This document shows positions 23,747-33,093 of a stretch of 64,000 nt of DNA, piece after piece. Numbering within the stretch: the first letter of the stretch is position 1; the number at the start of each line of letters is the position of its first letter. The DNA is from Campylobacter hepaticus. GTDB taxonomy: Bacteria > Campylobacterota > Campylobacteria > Campylobacterales > Campylobacteraceae. The DNA lies in the NCBI RefSeq assembly GCF_001687475.2, contig NZ_CP031611.1:62001-126000 (forward strand), in the 5' to 3' direction. A model generated the notes under the pieces. The model was not told the origin of the DNA and did not search any database. It saw only the letters and a list, made by a program, of their open reading frames with translations. A program made the translations under genes and the position numbers.

Positions 23747-25570
23747 ATGACTGTTTTGGAAAAAAATATCCAAGCTTTATTAAGCGGGGTTAATGAACCC
23801 TTGGGTAATAAACTTTTAAATTTTATACAAACTCAAACTTGTTCTCGTTTTAGTATGGATGAAAATTTTAATATTTATGATAAAGAAAATAATGTTTTTA
23901 TGTATCAAAATATGGATGAAGAAATTAATTATTTTCATCAAGCCATTTTGGAAAAAACTTTAAGATATCCTTTTGCATGTATTTATGGTATAGGCAATGC
24001 CTTACTTATAAAAAATTTATCTTCTTCTTATAAACATCTTTTTGTATTTGAAAGTGAAATAGAGCTTTTTGTTTTAGCTTTGGGTGCGGTGGATTTAAGC
24101 GAGGAGCTTTGTAGCGGGAAGATTTATCTTGTGGATATCAACGAGGAAAAGGTGAACATACAATTACTTATACTTTTTGATATGAAGGATATGTTTGAAT
24201 ATTTGGATTTATATGAAATGTTTATTAATAATTTATATTATAAGGAATTTCAAAATAGCTTTTGGTATAAAGCTAATGCACTTTGTGAGGAAAATATTAA
24301 AATTGTAATAAGAAATTTAGGAGTTAATTCAAATATTTATTTAAACTGTTATTCTCATTTTTTGCAAAATATTCCTAATATGCTTGAAAGTATTCCTTTT
24401 CAAAGAATTTTAAGTGAAAGAAAAAATCAATTTGAGAATGCTATTGTAGTTTCTGCAGGACCTTCTTTGTTTAAACAGCTTCCTTTACTTAAAACTTATC
24501 AAAATAAAGCAGTAATTTTTTGTGCTGATGGAGCTTTAAGTATGCTTCAAAAAGAAGAGATTGTGCCAGATTATATTTTAAATATTGATTTTGAAGATTT
24601 ACCATTAAAATTTTTTCAAAATAGAGAAAATATAAATTCTTTAAAAATTCTTTCATGTGCTACGCATCCTAGTTTGGTGAGTTTGTTAGAAAATAAAAGT
24701 GTTGTTTTAAGAGAAGACCCTATTTACAAACGTTTTAATTTTCATGAATTTGGCTATGTAGATACAGGTACTCATGTGAGTCATTTTTCTTATACTTTGG
24801 CTTTAGCTTTAGGATTTAAAAATATCATCATGATAGGACAAGATTTAGCTTTTGATGATAAAGGGAACTCGCATTCAAAAGGTTTTATTTTGGGAGAAAG
24901 TATTGATAATACTTTAAATATACCTACTTTAAAAGTTTTAGCTTATGGAGGTAAGGGAGAAGTTTTAACACATTTAGCTTGGAATGATTATCGTGTTAAA
25001 TTAGAATATCTTTTTGCTTGTAATGCCACAAAAGCAAAATTTTATAATGCTACAGAAGGTGGAGCAAAAATAGCTTTTACTCAAGAGCTGTCTTTTAAAG
25101 AGTGTTGTCAAAATTTACTTACTAAAGAAAAACCAAAATTTGAAATTCCAAAAGTTCTTACAAAAAATAGAAGTAATAAATTCCTTATTAAATTTAAAGA
25201 AAAAGTACAAAAAGATCAAGCAATTGCTAAAAGATTTTTAGATGATGCTTTGGCTTTAAAAGGGATCTTGGAAAATATATTAGCCAAAGATTTTATTTTA
25301 CCTTTGGAATTTTTAGAGAAAGTTTATCAAAACATACAACATTTTAATTTTATTTTAGATAAAGATGATTTTATACAAGATGGAGTTTTAAAAACTATTT
25401 TTTACGAAAGAGGATTTAAGTTAAGTTTAGTTTTCAAACAAGGATGTATTTTAAATAGTGAACAATTTATTTTACTTTATATTAAAGCTTATTATGAATG
25501 GCTAATCTATTTTATAGAAAAATTAGAACAAAAATATCAATCTTTATTGAAATGTAGTTTTTTTGTATAA
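23747..25570 (+). CDS. Maf-family motility accessory factor (DUF115), flaA-proximal copy
   Basis: A 607-aa member of the 1318/Maf family, proposed glycosyltransferases that attach nonulosonic acids to flagellin. The central DUF115 (MptE-like) domain shows VSAGPSLFKQLPLLK near residue 230, IFCADGALS near 260, IGQDLAFDDKGNSHSKG near 365 and the C-proximal ATEGGAKIA. It is more divergent than the three copies at 29217-34935, for example AKI in place of ARIEGA. AAGGA precedes the ATG. It reads towards flaA and ends 83 bases before it. Confidence 0.88.
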   Translation: MTVLEKNIQALLSGVNEPLGNKLLNFIQTQTCSRFSMDENFNIYDKENNVFMYQNMDEEINYFHQAILEKTLRYPFACIYGIGNALLIKNLSSSYKHLFVFESEIELFVLALGAVDLSEELCSGKIYLVDINEEKVNIQLLILFDMKDMFEYLDLYEMFINNLYYKEFQNSFWYKANALCEENIKIVIRNLGVNSNIYLNCYSHFLQNIPNMLESIPFQRILSERKNQFENAIVVSAGPSLFKQLPLLKTYQNKAVIFCADGALSMLQKEEIVPDYILNIDFEDLPLKFFQNRENINSLKILSCATHPSLVSLLENKSVVLREDPIYKRFNFHEFGYVDTGTHVSHFSYTLALALGFKNIIMIGQDLAFDDKGNSHSKGFILGESIDNTLNIPTLKVLAYGGKGEVLTHLAWNDYRVKLEYLFACNATKAKFYNATEGGAKIAFTQELSFKECCQNLLTKEKPKFEIPKVLTKNRSNKFLIKFKEKVQKDQAIAKRFLDDALALKGILENILAKDFILPLEFLEKVYQNIQHFNFILDKDDFIQDGVLKTIFYERGFKLSLVFKQGCILNSEQFILLYIKAYYEWLIYFIEKLEQKYQSLLKCSFFV

Positions 25571-25597
25571 AACTATAAAATATTTTTTTAAAAATAC

Positions 25598-25603
25598 GAT
25601 ATA
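25598..25603 (+). promoter_or_regulatory. sigma28 (FliA)-type -10 element of flaA
   Basis: CGATAT, the C. jejuni FliA -10 consensus form, with an A+T-rich upstream region. It predicts a transcript start about 44 bases before the flaA ATG, agreeing with the short flaA leader known in C. jejuni. Confidence 0.75.
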
Positions 25604-25612
25604 ACATTTAAC

Positions 25613-25653
25613 AAGCTCATGGATGAGTTTGAATTTATTTAAAAGGATTTAAA
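25613..25653 (+). promoter_or_regulatory. flaA mRNA leader with two GGA-loop hairpins (putative CsrA sites)
   Basis: Hairpin 1 has stem AAGCTCA (25613-25619) and TGAGTTT (25624-25630) with loop TGGA. Hairpin 2 has stem TTTAAA (25638-25643) and TTTAAA (25648-25653) with loop AGGA, and its loop is the Shine-Dalgarno itself. Two GGA motifs in tetraloops, one on the ribosome site, is the classical CsrA arrangement. In C. jejuni CsrA is known to repress flaA translation and to be relieved by FliW. Confidence 0.7.
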
Positions 25654-27375
25654 ATGGGATTTCGTATCAATACTAATGTCGCAGCACTTAATGCTAAAGC
25701 TAATTCTGATCTTAATGCTAAAAATTTAGATAAGTCTCTTGAAAGACTAAGTTCAGGTCTTAGAATCAACTCAGCAGCAGACGATGCTTCTGGTATGGCT
25801 ATAGCAGATTCTTTGCGTTCTCAAGCTTCTACTTTAGGTCAAGCTATATCTAATGGTAATGATGCTTTAGGTATACTACAAACTGCAGATAAGGCTATGG
25901 ATGAACAGCTTAAAATTTTAGATACTATTAAAACTAAAGCAACTCAAGCAGCTCAAGATGGTCAAAGTTTAAAAACAAGAACCATGCTTCAAGCAGATAT
26001 TAACCGTCTTATGGAGCAACTTGATAATATCGCAAATACTACTGAGTTTAATGGCAAGCAATTATTAAGTGGTGGTTTTATCAATCAAGAATTTCAAGTT
26101 GGTTCAAGTTCAAATCAAACCATAAAAGCTACCATAGGGGCAACCCAGTCTTCTAAAATAGGTGTAACAAGATTTGAAACAGGTTCTCAAAGTTTTACTT
26201 CAGATAAAGTGGATCTTGTGATTAAAAATTACAATGGTGTAGATGATTTTAAATTTGATAGTGTCATCATTTCAACTTCTGTTGGAACAGGTCTTGGAGC
26301 TTTGGCTGAAGAGATTAATAAAAATGCCGATAAAACAGGAGTAAGGGCTACTTATGATGTAAGAACTGTAGGAGCTTATGCTATAAAAGAAGGAAAAACA
26401 TCTGATACTTTTGGTATCAATGGAGTAACTATAGGTAAGGTTGAATATAAAAATGGAGATGAAAATGGTGCTTTAGTCTCAGCTATTAACTCAGTTAAAG
26501 ATACTACAGGAGTAGAAGCTTCAAGGGATGAAAACGGTAGATTGGTTCTTACTTCAAGAGATGGTAGAGGTATTAAAATAGAAGGAGATATTGGTGTTAG
26601 TTCTGGTATATTAAATAGACAAAAGGAAAATTATGGTCGTTTGTCTTTAGTGAAAAATGATGGTAGAGATATTAATATAAGCGGGTCAGGTCTTTCAGCT
26701 ATAGGTATGGGGAATAGTGATATGATTTCTCAAACTTCGGTATCTTTAAGAGAATCAAAAGGTCAAATTGATGCTAATGTTGCGGATGCTATGGGATTTA
26801 ATTCTTTTAATGGAGGGGGAAAACAGATCATCGTTGGTTATAGCTCAATAACTGCTTATATGTCTAGCGATGGTTCAGGTTTTTCTCAAGGTTCAGGTTT
26901 TTCAGCAATGTCTACTACTTTAGAGAAAGGTGTTGTTGTTATTTCTGCTTTATCATCTGGTTCTGCTGTTTATACCATTTCTGCGGGTTCAGGTTTTTCT
27001 GAGGGGTCAAATAATTCTCAATTTGCACGTTTAAAAACGTCAATTGGTAATGCAGCTGGAGCTACAAAAGAAACTGCAGGTGTTACTACTTTAAAAGGAG
27101 CTATGGCTGTTATGGATATAGCACAAACTGCTATAACAAATCTTGATCAAATTAGAGCTGATATAGGTTCAGTGCAAAATCAACTTCAAGTTACTATAAA
27201 CAATATCACAGTAACTCAAGTCAATGTTAAATCAGCTGAATCTCAAATCAGAGATGTAGACTTTGCAAGTGAGAGTGCGAACTACTCTAAGGCAAATATC
27301 CTAGCCCAAAGTGGATCTTATGCTATGGCTCAGGCAAATGCTAGTCAACAAAATGTGTTAAGATTATTGCAATAA
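25654..27375 (+). CDS. flaA: flagellin A
   Basis: The major filament subunit, 573 aa. Conserved D0/D1 ends flank a variable central region: the N-terminus is [15 protein letters not shown] and the C-terminus ends [10 protein letters not shown]. The segment [18 protein letters not shown] is the Campylobacter form of the D1 region, which is known to escape TLR5 recognition. The centre has GSGFS-type Ser/Gly repeats (about residues 405-450) where Ser/Thr O-glycosylation by pseudaminic acids is expected. It is the first of the tandem pair, has the FliA-type promoter and the AAAAGGA ribosome site, and is followed by a hairpin terminator. Its ends are nearly identical to flaB. Confidence 0.97.
   Translation: MGFRINTNVAALNAKANSDLNAKNLDKSLERLSSGLRINSAADDASGMAIADSLRSQASTLGQAISNGNDALGILQTADKAMDEQLKILDTIKTKATQAAQDGQSLKTRTMLQADINRLMEQLDNIANTTEFNGKQLLSGGFINQEFQVGSSSNQTIKATIGATQSSKIGVTRFETGSQSFTSDKVDLVIKNYNGVDDFKFDSVIISTSVGTGLGALAEEINKNADKTGVRATYDVRTVGAYAIKEGKTSDTFGINGVTIGKVEYKNGDENGALVSAINSVKDTTGVEASRDENGRLVLTSRDGRGIKIEGDIGVSSGILNRQKENYGRLSLVKNDGRDINISGSGLSAIGMGNSDMISQTSVSLRESKGQIDANVADAMGFNSFNGGGKQIIVGYSSITAYMSSDGSGFSQGSGFSAMSTTLEKGVVVISALSSGSAVYTISAGSGFSEGSNNSQFARLKTSIGNAAGATKETAGVTTLKGAMAVMDIAQTAITNLDQIRADIGSVQNQLQVTINNITVTQVNVKSAESQIRDVDFASESANYSKANILAQSGSYAMAQANASQQNVLRLLQ
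25744..26162 (+). repeat. flaA copy of near-identical flagellin 5' region
   Basis: Bases 25744-26015 are identical to 27550-27821 in flaB. After a few mismatches, identity resumes to 26162. A second perfect block (27066-27200 with 28881-29015) covers part of the 3' coding region. Such blocks support flaA-flaB recombination. Confidence 0.9.
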
Positions 27376-27380
27376 TATTT

Positions 27381-27401
27381 AAGCCTAGTATAACTAGGCT
27401 T
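27381..27401 (+). terminator. hairpin terminator between flaA and flaB
   Basis: Perfect eight-base-pair stem AAGCCTAG / CTAGGCTT with a five-base loop (TATAA), beginning five bases after the flaA stop. The following sequence (GTTAAAG) is only weakly T-rich, so some read-through into flaB is possible. Confidence 0.7.
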
Positions 27402-27409
27402 GTTAAAGT

Positions 27410-27424
27410 TGGAACACTTCTTGC
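27410..27424 (+). promoter_or_regulatory. sigma54 (RpoN) promoter of flaB
   Basis: TGGAACACTTCTTGC matches the -24/-12 consensus with GG at 27411-27412 and GC at 27423-27424, twelve bases apart. The predicted start is near 27436, about 24 bases before the flaB ATG. flaB is known to be RpoN-dependent in Campylobacter. Confidence 0.93.
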
Positions 27425-27428
27425 TTTT

Positions 27429-27454
27429 ATCCTTTTAATATATTTTAAAAGGAT
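27429..27454 (+). promoter_or_regulatory. inverted repeat that would sequester the flaB ribosome binding site
   Basis: Perfect ten-base arms ATCCTTTTAA (27429-27438) and TTAAAAGGAT (27445-27454) with a six-base loop. The right arm contains the flaB Shine-Dalgarno. An RNA starting at the predicted sigma54 start (about 27436) lacks most of the left arm, so only read-through RNA from flaA could form it. Confidence 0.65.
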
Positions 27455-27459
27455 TTAAA

Positions 27460-29190
27460 ATGGGATTTAGGATAAATACAAATATAGGTGCATTAAATGC
27501 GCATGCAAATTCAAGTGTGAATGCTATAGAGCTTGATAAGTCTTTAAGCAGACTAAGTTCAGGTCTTAGAATCAACTCAGCAGCAGACGATGCTTCTGGT
27601 ATGGCTATAGCAGATTCTTTGCGTTCTCAAGCTTCTACTTTAGGTCAAGCTATATCTAATGGTAATGATGCTTTAGGTATACTACAAACTGCAGATAAGG
27701 CTATGGATGAACAGCTTAAAATTTTAGATACTATTAAAACTAAAGCAACTCAAGCAGCTCAAGATGGTCAAAGTTTAAAAACAAGAACCATGCTTCAAGC
27801 AGATATTAACCGTCTTATGGAACAACTTGATAATATCGCTAATACTACAGCATTTAATGGTAAGCAATTATTAAGTGGTGGTTTTATCAATCAAGAATTT
27901 CAAGTTGGTTCAAGTTCAAATCAAACCATAAAAGCTACCATAGGGGCAACCCAGTCTTCTAAAATAGGTGTGACAAGATTTGAAACAGGTTCACAAAGTA
28001 CTACTTCAGGAGTAGTAGGACTTGTGATTAAAAATTATAATGGTGTAGATGATTTTAAATTTGATAGTGTCATCATTTCAACTTCTGTTGGAACAGGACT
28101 TGGAGCTTTAGCTGAAGAGATTAATAGAAATGCTGATAAAACAGGAGTAAGAGCTACTTATGATGTAAGGACTATAGGAGCTTATGCGGTTAAAGAAGGG
28201 GCTACGTCTCAAAATTTTTCTATTAACGGAGTGACTATAGGGCAAATTAATTACAAAGAAGGTGATAGCAATGGTCAACTAGTCTCAGCTATTAACTCAG
28301 TTAAAGATACCACAGGAGTAGAAGCTTCCAGAGATGAAAATGGAAAATTGGTTCTTACTTCAAGAGATGGTAGAGGTATTAAGATCGATGGAAGTATTGG
28401 CGCTGGAGCTGGTATTTTGCATAAGGAAAATTATGGAAGATTGTCTTTAGTAAAAAATGATGGTAGGGACATTAGTATAAGTGGAACTACTCTTTCAGCT
28501 ATAGGTATGGGGGCAACTGATATTATTTCTCAATCTTCAGTATCTTTACGAGAATCAAAAGGTCAAATTGATGCTAATGTTGCGGATGCTATGGGATTTA
28601 ATGCTTTTAGAGGTGGAGGAAAACAAATTATGATAGGCTACTCTTCACTTTCTTCGTATATGAGTTCTGAAGGTAGTGGTTTTTCTGCTGGTTCAGGCTT
28701 TTCTGAAGGTAGTGGTAAAGATATGTCAAAAGCTTTAGAGTCTGGAGCTGTATTTTATTCATCAATATCTACTGCCACTGAAGTATTTAATGTTTCTCAA
28801 GGTAGTGGTTTTTCTGGGGGATCAGGTAACTCTCAATTTGCTACTTTAAAAATTTCAACAGACAATAAAGCAGGTGTTGTAAAAGAAACTGCAGGTGTTA
28901 CTACTTTAAAAGGAGCTATGGCTGTTATGGATATAGCACAAACTGCTATAACAAATCTTGATCAAATTAGAGCTGATATAGGTTCAGTGCAAAATCAACT
29001 TCAAGTTACTATAAATAATATCACAGTAACTCAAGTCAATGTTAAATCAGCTGAATCTCAAATCAGAGATGTAGACTTTGCAAGTGAGAGTGCAAATTTT
29101 TCAAAACATAATATCCTAGCCCAAAGTGGATCTTATGCTATGGCTCAGGCAAATGCTGTACAACAAAATGTGTTAAAACTTTTACAATAA
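27460..29190 (+). CDS. flaB: flagellin B
   Basis: The minor, hook-proximal flagellin, 576 aa, closely similar to FlaA at both ends ([15 protein letters not shown], and [10 protein letters not shown]). It differs mostly in the central, surface-exposed and glycosylated part, which again carries GSGFS repeats (about residues 405-450). It is transcribed from its own sigma54 promoter. The ribosome site AAAAGGA lies in the same TTTAAA-AGGA-TTTAAA mini-hairpin as in flaA, but flaB lacks the additional upstream GGA-loop hairpin. A strong hairpin follows the stop. Confidence 0.97.
   Translation: MGFRINTNIGALNAHANSSVNAIELDKSLSRLSSGLRINSAADDASGMAIADSLRSQASTLGQAISNGNDALGILQTADKAMDEQLKILDTIKTKATQAAQDGQSLKTRTMLQADINRLMEQLDNIANTTAFNGKQLLSGGFINQEFQVGSSSNQTIKATIGATQSSKIGVTRFETGSQSTTSGVVGLVIKNYNGVDDFKFDSVIISTSVGTGLGALAEEINRNADKTGVRATYDVRTIGAYAVKEGATSQNFSINGVTIGQINYKEGDSNGQLVSAINSVKDTTGVEASRDENGKLVLTSRDGRGIKIDGSIGAGAGILHKENYGRLSLVKNDGRDISISGTTLSAIGMGATDIISQSSVSLRESKGQIDANVADAMGFNAFRGGGKQIMIGYSSLSSYMSSEGSGFSAGSGFSEGSGKDMSKALESGAVFYSSISTATEVFNVSQGSGFSGGSGNSQFATLKISTDNKAGVVKETAGVTTLKGAMAVMDIAQTAITNLDQIRADIGSVQNQLQVTINNITVTQVNVKSAESQIRDVDFASESANFSKHNILAQSGSYAMAQANAVQQNVLKLLQ
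27550..27968 (+). repeat. flaB copy of near-identical flagellin 5' region
   Basis: Counterpart of 25744-26162 in flaA, offset by 1,806 bases. The first 272 bases are identical. Confidence 0.9.
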
Positions 29191-29195
29191 TATTT

Positions 29196-29221
29196 TCTAA
29201 AAAGCTTTAATGCTTTTTAGA
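29196..29221 (+). terminator. hairpin terminator of flaB, overlapping the stop of a convergent maf gene
   Basis: Perfect ten-base-pair stem TCTAAAAAGC / GCTTTTTAGA with a six-base loop, followed on the plus strand by a T-rich run (29222-29236). The minus-strand Maf stop codon (29217-29219) lies in the right arm, so the two convergent transcripts share this structure. Confidence 0.8.
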
Positions 29222-31118
29222 TTAATTTTCTTTTTTCTAGTTCATCTTGTAAGGGCATGATGGCTATTTTTATTTTTTGATTTTGAATGCTTATGAGTTC
29301 AAAAATGCTTTCAACCAAAGATTCATGTGCATAAAGCCAGGCAAAAAGTTTATTTTGTTTTTCGCTTTCATTGTTAATATTTTTTACATATAAACTAGCT
29401 AAAATATTTTCTTCATGGTATAAAGTGGGTCCTAAAATTTCATGTAAAAATGCATAACGTTTAAGTTCTAGTTTGGTTTTTAATTTATCTAAATTTTTAT
29501 TGATATCATCTAAACTTAGTTTTTGTTTTCCTCTTTTTAAATTTTTGAGTTGATTTTTGATTTTTTTACATGTTTTGATAAAACTTTCGCTTAAAATGAT
29601 TTGTTTTTTAAGTATATTATAGCTTTGTAGCATAAGTTCAATTCTTTGTTTTTTAGCTAATTTTGTAATTTTTACATTAGGTTTTTTCTTTGCTTTTTTA
29701 GCTAAATTTTCACATGTTTCTTTAAAAGGTTTTTCTATAGCTCCTTCTATTCTAGCTCCTCCTTGGGTGCAATTATAAGTTTTTATGCCATTTTTATTAT
29801 TTGAAGTGATAAAGTTTTCAAATATTTCTCTAAATAAGGTCCAAACTTCAGAGCTTTGAACTATGCCTTTTCCACCATAGGCTATAGTAGTGTATTTATC
29901 AAAGTCTCTTTGATAGTGCCCATCATGAAATTTTTCGTGCAAAAATCCTTTAGAATGGGAAAGACCATCTTTACTATAGGCTAGATCTTGACCTATTAAA
30001 ATAATATTTTTAAAGTTTAGATTGATGGCTAATTCATAGTTCATATGAGCTACACTCATTCCTCCTCCCATATAGCCAAATTCATTTAAATTTATAGAAC
30101 TTGCAAAAGGTAGAGGTCTAGTAACTAAGATGTATGATCTTTTGTTTTTTTCAAGATAAGAAATAGTATTTTTATGTGTAAGTGAGGTGCAAATAAATGT
30201 GATATCTTTATCAAATTCTTTAAAGTCGTTGTTAAAACATTCTGCTGTAAAATGATCTCTTTCTAGCATACAAACATAATCAGGCTTGATATTATGTTTT
30301 GCTAGTATAGGATAAGCACTATCAGCACAAAATATCGTTGCTTTGTTTGTATACTGTTTTAAAGTGGCTAGTTGTTTTTCAAGGCTTGGACCCGTTGATA
30401 CTATTATGGCAAAATTTTCATCTTTGGTATTTTTTCTTTTTTTAAGTAAGGTTTGATAGCTTGGATGATTGATCATTTTTGGCAAGTTTTGAACAAATTG
30501 TTCTATGCCTTGCATAGCATCTTTTGGATCATTTCCTCTTCTTAGACTTATATTTTTCATAGCTTTAGAGTTTAAGGTATTTATTTTTAACATATCTTCT
30601 TCGTAGTTTTTGTAAAAATTGCAATGTGTATGTAAAGCATAAGTTTTAAAAAATCTGTTGATTGAGCTTAAAGAAAAAATCGTATCTGCTTTTGTATATG
30701 TCATTTCAGGAGTATAGATTAAGATAAATCTTCCTTTGCGTAGCGCTTCGCTAAAATCTAGTAAATTTAAACTTATAAATATGATTTCTATTTCTTTTTC
30801 AAAGACAACTATTCTTTTGTGATTTTTATTTTGAAGTAAAAATTGATATAAAATTCCATTACCTAGTCCATAAAAAAATAAAGCTGGGTATCTAACATAA
30901 TCTTTTAAGAATTCTATTTTTTCTTCTAGTTCGCTTAAAGGATTTTTATATATGGTTTTTAAATTTCTTTTTTTAACAATGTTAATGTCAAGCTTATCTT
31001 CTCCGAAAGTATAATAAAACTCTCTAAGTTCTTTTATCTTATTTAATTTTTCTTTGATTCCATCATATTCTTTATTACTCATGGCTTTTAGATTTTTTTT
31101 AAAAATTTCATTTTGCAT
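29217..31118 (-). CDS. Maf-family motility accessory factor (DUF115), copy 1 of minus-strand array
   Basis: A 633-aa 1318/Maf-family protein, predicted to act in transfer of pseudaminic or related acids to flagellin before export. Conserved DUF115 landmarks are VSTGPSLEKQLATLKQY near residue 240, IFCADSAYPILAKHNIKPDY, IGQDLAYSKDGLSHSKG near 375 and NCTQGGARIEGAIEKPF near 450, then a helical tail. It overlaps the upstream copy by 11 bases and is the last gene of the pseI-maf run. Long stretches are nearly identical to the other two copies. Confidence 0.9.
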   Translation of the reverse strand: MQNEIFKKNLKAMSNKEYDGIKEKLNKIKELREFYYTFGEDKLDINIVKKRNLKTIYKNPLSELEEKIEFLKDYVRYPALFFYGLGNGILYQFLLQNKNHKRIVVFEKEIEIIFISLNLLDFSEALRKGRFILIYTPEMTYTKADTIFSLSSINRFFKTYALHTHCNFYKNYEEDMLKINTLNSKAMKNISLRRGNDPKDAMQGIEQFVQNLPKMINHPSYQTLLKKRKNTKDENFAIIVSTGPSLEKQLATLKQYTNKATIFCADSAYPILAKHNIKPDYVCMLERDHFTAECFNNDFKEFDKDITFICTSLTHKNTISYLEKNKRSYILVTRPLPFASSINLNEFGYMGGGMSVAHMNYELAINLNFKNIILIGQDLAYSKDGLSHSKGFLHEKFHDGHYQRDFDKYTTIAYGGKGIVQSSEVWTLFREIFENFITSNNKNGIKTYNCTQGGARIEGAIEKPFKETCENLAKKAKKKPNVKITKLAKKQRIELMLQSYNILKKQIILSESFIKTCKKIKNQLKNLKRGKQKLSLDDINKNLDKLKTKLELKRYAFLHEILGPTLYHEENILASLYVKNINNESEKQNKLFAWLYAHESLVESIFELISIQNQKIKIAIMPLQDELEKRKLI

Positions 31119-33069
31119 TTTTTATTCTCCTTTTCCATTTTTCTAACTTTCTTTTTTTAAGCTCATCTTCAAGAGGGCAGATATTATCTATAAGAGCTTT
31201 TTCTTGAGCTTTGATGTGTGTATAAATCATTTGAAAAAATTCAATATGTTCTTTTACCCATAAAAAAGATTTATCATAAGCTTCTTTTGATGTTTTTGCA
31301 TGTAAGACATAGATTCTTGCTAGATTAAGTTCAAATTGCATTAAAAGAGGGGTTAAAATTTCATATAAATCTAGCATCTTTTTTTCATCTTCAAGTTCTA
31401 ATTTGATTTTATCTATTTCTTGTATAAGATAATTTAATATTTCCTTAGCTTCTTGTAAATTAGATGTGAGATTAAGCTTAGAAAAAGTTTCTTGAAAATG
31501 ATGATAAGAGTTTAGAATTTTTTCTTTAAAAGATTTACAATGAGCAATGCTTTTATAGATTTTAAAATAACATTTTAATAAAAATTCATTTTGCTTATCT
31601 TTGCTTAATGATTGGACTTTTATAAAGGTTTTTTTTAATTCTTTTGTAAGTAATGTTTCACATACTTCTTTAAAAGGTTTTTCTATAGCTCCTTCTATCC
31701 TAGCCCCTCCTTGGGTACAATTATAAGTAGAACAAAGTTTAAGATGGTTTGTTTTATGAATTCTTTTTTCTAAATAGTATTTAAATAAAGTCCAGTAAAA
31801 AGAGCTTTCTACGTACCCTTTTCCTCCATAAGCAAGTATTCTAAAATGTCCAAAATCTCTTTCATAATGTCCTTGGTGTTTATCAAGATTTTGATAATCT
31901 TGTGAATGAGATAGTCCTGTTTTTGCATAAGCTAAATCTTGACCTATAAAAATAATGTTTCTATGTTGTAAAAAGACAGCAAGACCATAAGCTACATTAG
32001 CTACACTATGACCTTCAGATAATATTCCAAAATCTTTAATATTTAAGTATTGTATAAATTGAGATCCTCTGTAAGCTAACATAAAAGTTCTATTATTGCT
32101 TTTTAAGTTTTTTATGGTTTGAGGATGAGTTAAATGGGTTGTAATAAATAAAATATCTTTATCAAAATCTCCAAAATTATTATTAAAAAATTCTGAAGTT
32201 AAAAGAATACGTTCTAAAGATAAAACATAATCAGGTTTGATATCATGTTTAGCCAGTATAGGATATGAAGAATCAGCTGCTATAATGGTTGCTTTATTGG
32301 CATATTGTTTTAACAAAGGAAGTTGTTTAGTAAGACTTGGTCCTGTAGAAACTATGATGGCTGTTTTACTAAGCTTTGCTCTTTGTTTGAGTAAATTTTG
32401 ATAGGGTGTATGAGTTAACATAACTGGAAGATTATAAATAAATTGTTCCATGCCTTGTAAGATATCTTTAGAATCATTGCCATTTCTAAGAATAGCATTT
32501 TTAAATGCTTTTGCAAGTTTGTTGTTAAGATCTAAGATATCTTTTTGAAATTTTTCATAATAATTGCTTGTAAGTTCTAAAAAATAAACTCTAGCAAATT
32601 GAAAAAATGGATTAGATGAGCATAAATCATGATAGTCTTCAAAGCTAAGAGAGTTTATATTGCACAGTATAAGTTTATTTTTGCAAAATTCTTGTGAGAA
32701 ATCTATAAGATGAAACATCATCCAAACAATTTCCATATCTTTTTCAAAAACTACTATATGTTGGTGATTTTTGTTTTGAAGTAAGGCTTTAAATAAAATG
32801 CCATTTCCAAAACCATAAAAATACAATACAGGATAGAGTAAGTATTTATCATTATAAAGATTAAGCATGGTGTTTAGTTCATTTAAAGTGTTTTCATAAA
32901 GAAGGGTATTATCTTTTGTATTTTTTAAATTGATATCTAGATTATCTTTTCCTAAAATCAGTTCAAATTTGCTTTTTTGAATTTGTTTTAAACTTTTTTT
33001 TAAAAGTGTATTGTTTAAGGCATTGAGATTTTTATCAAAAAGTTTTTTTTGACTAGGGTTAAATTGCAT
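31108..33069 (-). CDS. Maf-family motility accessory factor (DUF115), copy 2
   Basis: A 653-aa member, the longest of the three. It has VSTGPSLTKQLPLLKQY, IIAADSSYPILAKHDIKPDY, IGQDLAYAKTGLSHSQD and NCTQGGARIEGAIEKPF. It differs from copies 1 and 3 in the central acceptor or donor region (for example no cysteine in the ADSSYP segment), which may mean different sugar or site specificity. AAAGGA-like ribosome site precedes the ATG; it lies 24 bases downstream of copy 3. Confidence 0.9.
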   Translation of the reverse strand: MQFNPSQKKLFDKNLNALNNTLLKKSLKQIQKSKFELILGKDNLDINLKNTKDNTLLYENTLNELNTMLNLYNDKYLLYPVLYFYGFGNGILFKALLQNKNHQHIVVFEKDMEIVWMMFHLIDFSQEFCKNKLILCNINSLSFEDYHDLCSSNPFFQFARVYFLELTSNYYEKFQKDILDLNNKLAKAFKNAILRNGNDSKDILQGMEQFIYNLPVMLTHTPYQNLLKQRAKLSKTAIIVSTGPSLTKQLPLLKQYANKATIIAADSSYPILAKHDIKPDYVLSLERILLTSEFFNNNFGDFDKDILFITTHLTHPQTIKNLKSNNRTFMLAYRGSQFIQYLNIKDFGILSEGHSVANVAYGLAVFLQHRNIIFIGQDLAYAKTGLSHSQDYQNLDKHQGHYERDFGHFRILAYGGKGYVESSFYWTLFKYYLEKRIHKTNHLKLCSTYNCTQGGARIEGAIEKPFKEVCETLLTKELKKTFIKVQSLSKDKQNEFLLKCYFKIYKSIAHCKSFKEKILNSYHHFQETFSKLNLTSNLQEAKEILNYLIQEIDKIKLELEDEKKMLDLYEILTPLLMQFELNLARIYVLHAKTSKEAYDKSFLWVKEHIEFFQMIYTHIKAQEKALIDNICPLEDELKKRKLEKWKRRIKNAK

Positions 33070-33093
33070 ATCATTCCTTTTTTAGATATATCG

